The notes under the pieces: model-generated
Seen by the model: only the letters and a program-made list of their open reading frames with translations
What the model was told of the DNA's origin: nothing
Databases searched by the model: none
Program-made: the position numbers and the translations under genes
In this document: in pieces, positions 44,258-56,500 of the stretch
Layout of the letters: each line of letters begins with the position of its first letter
How positions within the stretch are numbered: the stretch's first letter is position 1
Source of the DNA: Macropodus opercularis
Lineage: Eukaryota > Chordata > Actinopteri > Anabantiformes > Osphronemidae
Direction of reading: 5' to 3'
Length of the DNA stretch: 64,000 nucleotides
NCBI GenBank assembly: GCA_030770545.1
Contig: CM061098.1
Coordinates: forward strand, 11,019,001 to 11,083,000

Positions 44258-47200
44258 GCAGTGACAGGTGTCAGTCAATAATGCTGACTTCAGCAGGCGC
44301 TGAGGCTACTGTGAGTCTACTCTGGCACTTCTTTGGTGCCGTATCTCCTCCTTCAGCTCACCGCTCTGGCGCCAGCGCTGAGGAGCAACAACGGACACAC
44401 ACACACACATTCACCTCCTCAGACAACCTGACAACCACTGTCAGTGTTACGCTTTCTATTAATCGATCACTGTATATTCTATGCAGCCCTACACATACTT
44501 GGGTGTTCGTCCAGTCCCTTCCGGGATCCACTCAGGCTTCATCTCTGGATAAAATTATCCTGAGTGACAGGAGGAGAGGAGCGAGCGAATAAATGCAGAA
44601 AATAGAAAAGCCGCTCCACTGATTTGTTATGAGGTCAGTTAAGTGAACTTGAATCTTCTCTGGATTTGTACAGGTGCACTTCGTGTTTTTTTTTCAAATG
44701 TCACCTCTTGGCAGCTGTAAGGAGCTTGATTTACGGCTAAAGTGTCTTCCACTTGTCATTTTCCCCCTCATTACCTTATCCCCTTTTCAAGGACCGCTGT
44801 GGAAAATATACAGGCTCAATTAAGCTGTTCTGACCGCAGATCCCACGGCTCATAAATCACCTCCAAGGGCTGATCCACACTGCTGCACCACAGTGTACAG
44901 AAGCCCACAGTGGCGAGTGCTGCTGAGCAGGACAGAGGATATTATTAATCAAAGGCAGATTACAGAGTTTATTGCAGGGATAAGATACACTAGGACACTG
45001 TGGCATAAATCTGGACCAAAACCCGCGATTGTCTGTGGGCTGTGACGTCAGACAGTGAGTACGGGACAGGTGAACTGTTACCATGTTATGGGAGCGTGAG
45101 CTAGCACTTACTCACCTTCTCACACGAAACTATCGCCTAACTCTTACACTTTGAATTTTAAATGACGGGTCGTTTCACTTTTCTGTTGAGCCAGACTTGT
45201 GCGGGCAAAACGCGCTGCTCTCAGCCAATGTGTCGTTCTGTTAAATAATCAGTAGGGGAACGTTGTGTTAACTCCTCCAAACACTTTCCCAGGGCTGTGC
45301 AACTAGAATCGCTTGCTCTAACCATACCTTGAGGAGTTGTTACTTCATAAAGCACTTTCCTTTATGTGTAACCTGTTTTAGAGATAAAGACTGTGTTGGC
45401 TGCTAATTTCCTTCATGCCTGTTAATGAGGGCAGAGAGAGAAAACCTGCTCTGAATGCATTACAGACATATTAGTGTATAAGGAGAATAATCAGTCCTGA
45501 GCGTTTGACTCAGGTTTACTTAAAATAAATCCTTCACGTCTTCTTGCTCCTGTTTAGAAATCTGCTGAATTTGCTGTGGCTCAAATCGACTCCACGCTGG
45601 AGTGAATCGGTAAATACGACTGGGAGGTGACGATCATATGCCGCACACACCCACAGTGAAGAAGATTTGCTCCCAGTCTGTCGCAAGTCTTTGTATGTAA
45701 TCCAATCTATTTTCAGCGGTAATCTGTTGTTTTTAAAGGAAGCGAGGTACAGGACCGCGCAACAGAAGCTGCACATTACTGCCAAACTCATTATTGCCCA
45801 GTTGCTCTATTTAAACAGCATTTGTTTCTCTGGAGAAGTCATTATCTCATTGTCACCTTCCAATAAAGAACCACGGGGTGTTTTTTTTTCTTCCTCCCAG
45901 CTATTATGCAGCATTTTTACTCATCTGAACGCAATGTACATGTAAGAACCCCCTCATACACGGAGCACCAGACTAATCCTTCCACAGATTAAAATGTTGC
46001 ACACAGATGGCGGGTGTGTTTCATCCACATCAGCTGACCCACTGCCATCACTCTGTTATCAACAGGGCACTAAACATATCTGCACAGATTACTTAAAAGC
46101 ATATTAAGCCTGGAAATGTAAAAATCCTGGAAAAAAGATTCTGCACAAATCTTTTAGTGGCGTGTTGAAATAAAGCATCGTGCTTTGTGTTTGTTGCTTC
46201 AGTGTTATGTAAAAATGAATATACTTTCCCTGCTAGATTTTTTTCTCAAAATTTTTATATATAACCCTCATTTGTTACTATAAATATCAGCAAGTGCAAG
46301 AAGATCAACGACCCCCAGTGCTGATATCAAATACAAGGCCTGTGCTTGTTGCTGTCTACCTCACTTAGGACCACCTTAAACCTGATGTGCTTCGAAAATA
46401 CCTTAGTTAAACTCTAACATAAGTACAACCCACACGGTCTGTGCTCTCCCACGCTGCTCTTCAGAGTCATATGCAGAGTTTCTCACTTACAACTCAGCCG
46501 TAAAGTCACACAGAAACCTTATACATCAGGTTATCAGCTTGTCTGACTTCCTGCAGCACGTCACAGGATGCTTCACTGCTGCTGTGATAAGTTACACGGG
46601 TAAAAAGACTCGCCCATGGTCTCGGAGCTTCTGAGGTGATTTACGGTATCTGGAGTCACAAGTTAGATCCTTTGCCTTTGTAATTGGCTTTTCCTTCTTA
46701 GTGTCTTTATCAGATGCTGTTTTTTAAAGACGTCTGTCTGGCAACTGCATTCTGTGAAAGTATTGAAATCAAGAAGCTGATGAACCTTGATTTTAGGGGC
46801 ACAGTCATTTATTTCAGACTCCAGTATTTGATTCAAGCTTGAGAACATCAAAGAGCCACAACCTCACCTGATTTCTTTCCTGACATTTAAAACACTGCAG
46901 CGTTTCCTGAGGAGACCTGCGACTTTCCAACATCCAGGCTATAAGGCCACAGTTTCATCAACTCTGCTCTATTTCATCATGGCTTGTGAGGTGTTGATGC
47001 TAACACAGTCCAACAACGTGAGGCCAGAAAATGGTTGCTGGTAGGTGTGAAAGTAAACAACACAAAGCTGGGCTGATGCTGTTTCTCTTGTAGCAGTGAA
47101 AGTGTTAAGAACCCTGCGCTCTCATTAATCTCTATTGGCCTGTGTCACCGCTCAGATTACTCCCATCCGCAGCCTCAGACTCTCATCTAGCCACATACTT

Positions 47201-50200
47201 TGAGCCATTATTCGGCCATCACAGAAAGGCCACAAAACAAATGGTATTTACCTCAATGGCCATATTACCTCAGGGGATAAGGCGTTAGTATCAACCCATC
47301 ACCGAGCTCCGGTACATTCACTTCCTCTGCAAGTGTTGCGCTGTCATCTGTCATCCAAGAACACGACAAACGGCTGAAATGAGCTGGAGAAGGATTTGAC
47401 ACAGATGTCTGACATTGCCATCTAATCCTTCACTACAGTCTAGAAATGCCAAGATGGGATGGACCTGATTGCCATGGCAACAGACTGAAAAATAATCTTG
47501 CAGAACCGGCAAGCGTTGGTGATTGGTTTTTATTTTGATTGTGGCATTAAGTCTGCTTCTACACCAATGACTGACTGATTTCCACATTAGGCTGCAGCTA
47601 ATTAGTCGGCGTTGAGAAGCCGGCGAGCGGTCTGCTGTTGCAGTCCACAATCAGAGAGCTTACTGGTGTGGCTGCAACCTACAAGCTTCTTAAGGCAAAG
47701 CTTAGGCCTCAGTAACTGATTCAATCTGCTCTACGGCGTTTTACCATCATTTGTTTTAAGCCTCACTTTGCCGCCTGAATTACCAACATCTGGACTGTCA
47801 TCCTTTAAGCAGCAACAGGTCCAGGCTGAGAAAGTGAAGTCAAGGTGAAAGCGACTAGTGTGTGAGGGTAGGGTGATACTGAGCAGCCCTGCGAGTGTGT
47901 GTGATAAATCCACAGTTTGGGTGCCAGCCACGAGTCGAGGACAGGACTACTGTGTGATTAACTTTAGATAAAGGAGACTGAAGACCAGGCCAAGCAGGAG
48001 ATGAAGAAGTCCCCGGTGGAAATAAAGGCCAGACTTCAACACAGCATTTCAACAGGACGTAAAGAACACCACCCTCTCTATGGAATCCCAGACGAATGCG
48101 TTCACACACAACTCTTGCTAAACACAGTAGGAGACTCAGACTGCGGCAGGAAGTGGCTGTTTCTGTATTCAGTATTCTGCTAGTGCTGTTGTATTTGTAT
48201 GTGACAGCCTTGAGCAACTCCACAAACCCCTCCAAGGGACTGGTGACATTTCCCAGTTTTGTGCACCATACAGATTATATCCACGGTTAAACAGGAGTCG
48301 TGATCTGGCCTCTAGATGGCATTGGGTGTCACCTTAATCACATCTGACACACTTCATCACTGCTGTGACAGGATCTACAGAAATAATGTCACAGCAGAGG
48401 GAAGCGTGACCGACAAAGTTGGTTGAATGTTCCTTACTTACCTTTAAACATGTTTAATGTCCTAACTTTCATTTGTAACCTTTATATTTCACGTTATCCA
48501 TCGTAGGCCCGACCTTCTAATGGGTTAGAAGCAGAATAATAATTTAACGGGAGCACAGATGTTGGTTTGTAAAGGATGTGCATGAATAATGCTGAGGCGA
48601 CCAGAGAAAGGAAGAGGTTGCATAACCTGTTTTGAATGCACTGTGTCTTTCTCCCAAACTGATACCGAGCAAACAGTGTGACACATGTATCTGCCGACTG
48701 AATGGGAATTAGACACACACTAAAGCACTTCAAAGGCTGTGATTGTGATTGAGGGGGTTTGTTCCACAGGAGATGAGTGAAGGAAATACAGCCAGTCATT
48801 TCACATGTAAATTTCTTTCATCATCTGCACATTTACAGCAGCCCATAATAATCATATTAAAGCATTTACTTTGTAAAAGGAGATTTTTTTTTTCTTTTGA
48901 CAGACTCCGAAGGGAGACTTTTATTCACAGGCACGCGGGACACATGCAACTTGTTTTTCACGGCAATTCAACAATTCTGTCAGACCACTTCACATTTGAT
49001 TTGATGCTCTGCAAAGTCCGTTTACTGTATAAAGCTGGACGGTGATGTACGGCCAGTAGTAACCTTTTTTAACTTATTGTCAAAAAAATCCCACAAAAAG
49101 ACAAAAACAATATTTTAGTCAATATTCAAATGTACAAATGGACATGAACATTTTATGTACACATGCAGTTTCGGTTCATTTTTTAAAACTGGGTCGTTTG
49201 CTGAAAGGGTTGAGCACAGTAGGTTGTGCAATCATTAATCAAACAGGACAAAGTAATGTATTTATCAGGGAAAATGTTCAGCCGTGGATTAATTCGGTTT
49301 TGGTGCCTGGACTGTGAGTGAGAGATTGATTGAACCACAGCAGTCACGCTCTCTCTTTAATGAAGGACTACATTGCAACTAGTTGTCTACCTCATGAGTT
49401 TAAATTTAATTGTGTGGATTTATGTTATTTTTGGAACATTACTTGAGATGAATTGAGTTTTACATAATGGACCATTACTGTCAACTTCACAAGTTTAATG
49501 ATGTTGGATTCAGGGGCTTTGAACAATGTAGGGGAAAAGTCCAGCTACACAGGCATCAGTTTTACCAGATGACTTTACGGATGAATAGAATAAAACTGAA
49601 AATGAAGATAAGAACTGACAGATCTGTTTTCACACGGTTGCTGGAAACATTATGTTTGAATTACCAAAATATCTTGTCAGATGTCAGATGAGAAGTGTGA
49701 GGCTTTTTTTTAACAATAAGCAAGAGTAAAGCACAAAGACAGAGTTTTAAATACACCAAGTCCTGCGTGATGTCCTGCCAAGGCACTAAAAGGCCATTTT
49801 AACTCCTTGTCTGATACTTCTTGGCCACACTATGTTCTGTATTTGGGGTGAATTTAGTTTCTGTGTGCTTCTCAAATAATTGGATCCAGGACTCATGTGT
49901 CAGAGACTTCACATTTTCAATACTGGATCGCCCTGTTCCAGCTTCCCATCAGGCTGGATAATGGACTATAGTGAGGGGAAGCAGTGTCCCATTTCAGGGC
50001 TTTCATCCCAGCACAGGACTGACCAGACACACAAGGCCCGATTCAGGCACTAAGAAATGTAGTAAAATAAAGAGACAGAGTGGGTTAAAAGCAGCTACTC
50101 AGAGCGAAGCAGAACAACAAGAGGACTGAAAGAGGAGAGAGGGGAGACGCAAAAGCAGTCCCAGAGGCAGTAAAGAGGCAGCTGGCTCAAAGGTGTGTGC

Positions 50201-50587
50201 GTCCTATTTTTAGTTCCCCTCATGCACGTCTCTAACTCATACAGCTGCTGGAGCATTTGCACACCAAAAGACTTCAGCATCGACACGCTCGCAGACAAAG
50301 AAACATCCACGCAATGGGGAAGCTCAAGCTGTCTCCCAGCTCAGGTGTTTGAGCTGCCCCGCCCCTCGGCCCAGCTTTTCCCCAGGTGAGGCTCTTAGTG
50401 AGTGCGAGAAACGTAAAACCGCGTGATCCAAAGTGGTGCCGATGCACACAGCCTGCAGCTACCCGTGTGAGTAATGTATGGAGGGACACAAAGGGCTAGG
50501 AGAGCGGGCAGGAGGTCACAAAGGATGTACGAGATAAAATGTCACTCTGGTATCACTCTTCTAAAAGGCTGCTGGGAAAATGAGGAA

Positions 50588-50607
50588 TATTATATATATA
50601 TATATAT
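50588..50607. repeat. short (TA)n microsatellite
   Basis: About nine TA units followed by a T run in the kctd16-sh3rf2 interval. Confidence 0.85.
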
Positions 50608-52939
50608 TTTAAAGAAACATATTGACACTGTTATGGTTAAAAATGAATTATGAAAAGCCTTAAAAATCTTGAAACATACATCAATAATGGCTCCAGACAG
50701 GACATGAGCACCCAGCGCAAACAGTAAGAAAGTGTTGTTATCAGCAGAATGGATGCATTATAAATGAAAACGACCCTGGGCCAAACCTCATTTAGGCAAC
50801 GGCTGAGACAATGTCAGCGCTCAGATAATAAGCTCCGGCATACTTAGGTAGGGGAGCAACGTCGGGAGCTACCCAAAAAGTAAGAAAAGAGGTTGTTTCA
50901 TTTATTTATCAAATATGAAATATTTATAGGATTCAATCTTCTGGCAGAGAACGGCCAGGCAGAACAAAATGTGGGTGGAAGAATCGCAGAGTCGCTTTGG
51001 ATGGAAGTTTTAAAAAGCATCTGGCGGGAGGCTGCTTGCTGCTCTGCATACATTTTCTCTCTTAATCACATTCCCTCGCTTGACCCTGAGCGACAACACT
51101 CCGCAGGCCATTATTTCAACTGGCGTTTGTGTGTCGTCAGCTCACCCGCATATCTGCATATAAACACAAGCACATACAGTATTAATTACCCAAAAAAATC
51201 CCCCGCGGACGTTCTGGTTAGACCAGTTAGACCGGAGTACAATGTTTCTCTGCTAAACACATGACGCAGCCGCGCCTCCCGTGTTTGCTCTGTCAGAGAA
51301 AGCTGGTCAATAAATCTTTCAGAAAAGAAAGAATCAACAAAAATGAGGCACCAAACCAGCACCTGGGAACTTTTGCAACTGTAAAAAGTACAGTTTGGGT
51401 GAAGGATTAGTTCTCTCTGAAAGGGAGAAGTTAATTATGGAGCTTAGATGCACCTAAAGTGCTGTTCGATGTGTGGCTAATCCTCATCAAACTGCTGCAT
51501 GAGGATTATGCAGCCTGACTGACACCTTGTTCAAATTAAACTGCTGAAACACATCCTCATACGCGTCGAAGAATATTTGCACATATACCGGAGTCAAATG
51601 ATCAAACGCAGCCACAGACCCAAAAAACGCGGGAAAGGCTGAGACAGATCACATTCGGCGAGTTAGCGGCAGCAAGACAGCGTCTTAAATAAAACATGAA
51701 AGCTGGAGAAGAAGACGCTCCTTGCACCACAACTTGTGACAAGCCATGGTATTCTGAGAGACAGCACCCCCAAGCTCAGCGCGATCCTGGGGGGGGGGTC
51801 CTCTCCTCTCCATCAGATAGATTATATATCAGAACCATCAAATACGGCCCCTCATCCCCCAGCGTCTCCTCCGTGGAGGCCACGCTGACCGTCTGGCTGG
51901 ACGAGGCTGATAAGGACTTACAACCAGACTTCCTCAGAGCAGCAAACGGCTTCCGACACGTCACTCACAGATGGGAGCGCTACGCTCAACCAGCAGTCGA
52001 GTTTCAAACCAGAAACAAAACATTACCAACGAAAACCAAGCCCCGTTTGGCCTCCCGCGCAATCTGCCGAGCCATTAAACTGTAAGAGGCTTGAGAGGAA
52101 GGGCCTGTATCAACACTGATGTGAACATGTAAATAAGTCATGGCTAATCTCTCTCTCTCGTTCACTCTCTGTAAAAGGCATACGTACATTTTTAGATTTC
52201 CCCGAGTACTGCTGACGTGAAGAAAGATATGAAAGATTCATGCTTGTTTAAAAAATTCAAACGAATGTCCTCAACCTTCTGTACATAGCCAATATGGTTA
52301 AATTATTTAGCCTTGGGATACGAGAAAGGGGCTTTCGTGTTTAAACTGTACAAATAAAAGCTAAATTGGTGATTATCTCCGTCCAGCGTTAACTACGTGT
52401 GCAGTGGAGGTTAATACTCCCAGATGTGTACATCACAGGAGGGATGTGATTCCCTTTCATCAGGTTTCCAGGTGGATTTTTGTGGATTGTGCATGTGCTT
52501 GATGAAGCAGCAGAGCTGGTCAGTGAATGCACCAGCAGAGGGAGACTATGTTACGTGTCACTGCTGTTGAACACTTCTGCTTCATTTTGCCCTGCTCGCT
52601 TTATTTTACGTTAGAAGTAAATTGGGTCAGATGAAATAACTAATTACAAAAATGAGGAATAAGGAAGAACTCTGCTGGTAAAATGAATCAGCGTACCATT
52701 CATAATTTAAGTTTGGGGGCGAAAGTGCAACCAAAACCCATGCAAAGTTATAAAACACACGAAGAAAAATCTACGCAGAATTAATATATTTACAGAAGAT
52801 CCTGTTTTTATTGCGTGATGCCAAAGCAGAAGCTGCGTTTAAGGGTTAAAGGATGGAGCGGGGCGTTGAAACCCGACACATTTCCTGAAGAAGTCGCTTG
52901 TCCGTGGCTGGTGGCGCTTCACGGGATGCTTCCAGTGAA

Positions 52940-53531
52940 GTGAATCTGTTTTCCTCAGGTGAGATTCACGCATTCACGGACGCTGACACGCGTGAAGCTT
53001 GGGAGCAGTGACGCGTCTGTCCCGCCCCGCGTCGTTACCAGCGCGTCGTCGGCGCAATGCGTCATGGAGACCGCGGCGAAGAAGTTACGCATTTCCTAGT
53101 TGGGATTTTGGACTATCACTGACCTAGATAATAGATGAGTATGTAAGTAGGGGGTTTAGTGTGTGTGGTCTGTGTCAAGCGAGACGAACGCGGGAATGGT
53201 TCGTCTAACGCGGATGTTTCCTGTTGCTGCCTTACCTGTGCAGCCAGGTGAGCTGATATGACACCTGTGAGTTTACGGTGTGCTGTTTACTACATGTGCC
53301 TCTTATCCACTAAACCGTATCACGGTGTTTGAAGTGCTGTTTACAAGCAGTAAAGGTGGTTCTGGAGACGTCATTTGACCAGGAACGTTGTAAATGTGCC
53401 TTTGTGGAGCTCCTGGCATGAACTTCTGCCCCTGACTTAGCTTTTCATTGTGTTTCTCTCTCAGCATGGTGGATTACAGAGTCTGAGATGTACCAGAATC
53501 CCTAGACTCAAAGACAGGCGGCCCTTTTAAA
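52940..53531 (+). promoter_or_regulatory. sh3rf2: sh3rf2 CpG-rich promoter and spliced 5' UTR
   Basis: A CpG-dense block at about 52975-53095 (cccgccccgcgtcgttacc, gcgcgtcgtcggcgcaatgcg) breaks the AT-rich interval and marks a probable start of transcription. An acceptor (ctctctcag, ending about 53464) precedes the exon with the ATG, so a noncoding first exon should lie between. gta-type donors occur near 53142 (gtatgtaagtag) and 53250, and I cannot choose between them. Confidence 0.55.
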
Positions 53532-56500
53532 ATGGAGCAGCTGGCTTTAGCAGCCTTGCTCGAATGTCCTCTCTGTTTTGAGCAACTGGATGTGTCAGCC
53601 AAGGTCCTGCCCTGCCAGCACACGTTCTGCATGTCCTGCCTGCAGAGGGAGGAGGCAGCTCGCTCCCAGCTGCTCTGCCCAGAGTGTCACGCCGCCGTCC
53701 CGGTCAGGACGGTGGAGGAGCTTCCTGCAAACCTTCTGCTGGTGCAGATCCTGGAGGGGCTCCAGCGCTTCACGGGGCCCAGCGGCAGCAGCCATACAGC
53801 CCGCTACGCTGCGCCTGTGGCCAGGGGAAGCCTGACAGTAAGGGAGAGTCAACACAGAGAGGCACAAGGACACAATGAGGTCAGTGCATGGCCCGGATCA
53901 AACCCTCTGCAAACCTATACTAATATCACCTAAAATGACACACAGGGATGTAATGAATGTTTTGTTGCACTTGTGAATAAGATCATCTCATCTCAAGCAG
54001 CAAATAATAATATGTTGGCTCTATGGTTTCCAAAATATCAGTGTTTGGGTCTAGATTGGCCTGTTTACTGTAAATACACTACACGAATGCTGTCTATAAC
54101 TTATTATTATCTTATTATTTTTAATGCAGTTAGTTTTTCCACCACCATTATGTGCAACATGATTAATGATTGTGTAACAATATCAATATGTAGAAGTTGA
54201 ATCACAAGGTATATCTGGATATAGATGTAACATAGTTGTGTTCTGATGTACACATTATAAAAATATTTTATGATCCATAGTCCACCCACATAATTAGAGG
54301 GAGGTTGATCTCAGTCTAATATATGCAGAATCTCTCAGATGCATCATGTTCAGGTCAGCCCAGTGACGTGTCATGAATTTATTCCTTCACACTCTGAGGT
54401 ATAGGGCTGTATGTCTCATCTGACCTAAGGAGGCACTGACTCAACACTGTGATCACACAGTACATCTACTGTAACAAACTCTTAGTCTAAACTTGTATTA
54501 GTGTCAGAGAATGTGTCCAGAATTCATGAAGTATGCATCAGAACGGAAATAACACAGAAACGTTTAGTGTGGAAATGTATTGTTGCTTACACGCAAGTGT
54601 AATTATAAATAAAATCACAACCCAGACTGAGAGGGAGCAGGTTACATTTAGTAAATCATCACACAGCACTGACGCGCATGCTTTACTCTTCTAGGCGATG
54701 AGCAGCACAAACCTCCTTTCTCAGTAGTTTTGAGTTCAGAGCCTTCCACAGTTTACTTGTAAGCCATAGCTCGAGTTCAGCTGCAGTTCAAAGAGCTCAG
54801 CTTGTGATCTGTCTGCTACTTAGACACGCACGTCACAAACTGCCCTTCAAACGAATGTGATGTAGTTTGTTCCACTATGATCTTGTAACTTAGGCCAAAT
54901 ACTGAACCAGCTAATATTATGGTTTATAGCTTGAATAAACAACGTGGAGCAGACCAAACAAAACCCATTTGGGCTGGAACTTACACTAAACCTAACTCAA
55001 TCCCAAACAAATGTGGGGAACAAAGAAAGAAAATAGTTTCTTCCTTTGAAATCGAATAGCCTTTAATAATATTTCACATGCGTTATCATTGTATTATACA
55101 GTACAGTACAGTATTATTTAGTATGTTTAAAAATATTATTTATTACTTCTGGACCATTTAGTGTTTTTGTCTGTTCTGTCTATTTTTTTTTCTTCAGCAT
55201 TACCATTAAAGTGTTGATACAGTTTGAAAGAGGTTGACTAATGCTAAACATCACACCTGTTTATCCAGATAAGAACATCAGAAGCTTATTAAAACACTGA
55301 GGTTTGTCACCCAGCTTTTTTAACATGTCAGCAGATTTGGTTGACCTATATGATACAACCGCATTCTGTCACCTACACTAATCGAAACCTGTAACACACA
55401 TTTTTTAATAAGTAATCACTTCTGCAAACTTTCTGATAATAAGCGTTTCACAGCATCAGCTGAAATTATTTGCACTTCAAAATGTAGAAAACGCTTTGAT
55501 TTCATAAGCCTCAGAGATGTTACTGTCATCTGACTATGCAGTAGCTGGCAGACGTGGTATCAGTCTGTCCTTCAGTCTGTTTGCTAACAGTATCACCCAA
55601 AAACAGGAAGGAGATGAGAAGTGGCACCAAGCGAACGCTGGCGACAGCAGCAGTGCTCCCGTCCCTGCCGGCACGCTGCAGCCCCTCCAGCAGGCCCGAC
55701 CCGCGGCTCTCTGCAGGGCGCTGTACGACTTCAACACCGGCGAGCTCAACGTGGAAGACAGTAAATATTTTCTCAGATTCTTCAAGGTGTGTTACTCAAA
55801 CTACTGACGAAACCTGGGTTTCTTCACTTGGTCTTTTGAGCAGTAGTGCGGTGTCCCTTCCTTCAGTTAATGAACAAAGAAAAAGAGTGGAGACATGTCC
55901 CTGAACAAACATCCACAAGTGGCGCTGAAACTACCCAGTTGCCATTTTTGCTTAAAACCCGACTTTATTAGTTATCAACGTTGTTGCTGGATTAATTCGT
56001 TTGAAACATTTCGCATCACATTCATTTACTGAGAGCTGGAAAATCCATCAATTCTGAAAGTAACTGTGACCTTTCAAATATCTGATGTAGTGTTTGGCTC
56101 AAGCTGTGCGTCATTACAGCATCTTAATGCATTTAACACAGCTAATAATTCTGTTTTGGACAAATATCCTACTGACTGTGATGATGTTTAGCTGAAACAA
56201 CCCAGTGCTGATATGAGACACTATTGTCCTTGACTCTTTTGAGGAACTTGTGACGCCTCAGACCTCTGCTGCAGTGATTGTTACTTACCCTGCGGGATTC
56301 TCATGGCTGTTATATAAGGGCTTCAGTACTTCTCTGCTCTCCATTAAAGCACACTTGAACTCACCTTTTTCTTTTTTTTCTTTTAATGCAGATGGTCAAA
56401 TGGTTTTTAGAGCGAGGCCCAGTCCACAGAAAGGACTGTGCCTGCAGACACTAAGTAGTTGAAGTCACATGCTGCAGGAGAGACACAAGGCTCGGGCGGT

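Larger units (their letters stand above)
41361..53000. other. gene-poor interval between kctd16 and sh3rf2
   Basis: I found no exon with matching splice sites, no RNA gene and no recognisable transposon in these 11.6 kb. The open frames present (for example 44005-44592, 50893-51264, 51696-52085) have no domain resemblance, and the first is built on a CA repeat. There are two microsatellites, a run of nine or more G at about 51789, and AT-rich blocks with Tn-AATTA motifs (around 42560-42800, 44790-44880 and 47130-47300) that may be regulatory. In human the comparable interval holds prelid2 and grxcr2; I see neither here. Confidence 0.6.

Noticed and set aside
44005..44592. 195-codon open frame on the + strand
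   Set aside because: It is kept open by a CA microsatellite translated as Thr-His repeats; no domain, no splice partners, no conserved-looking blocks.
51696..52085. 129-codon open frame on the + strand upstream of sh3rf2
   Set aside because: No recognisable family, no promoter or poly(A) arrangement that fits it, and it contains a G run; a chance frame is more likely.
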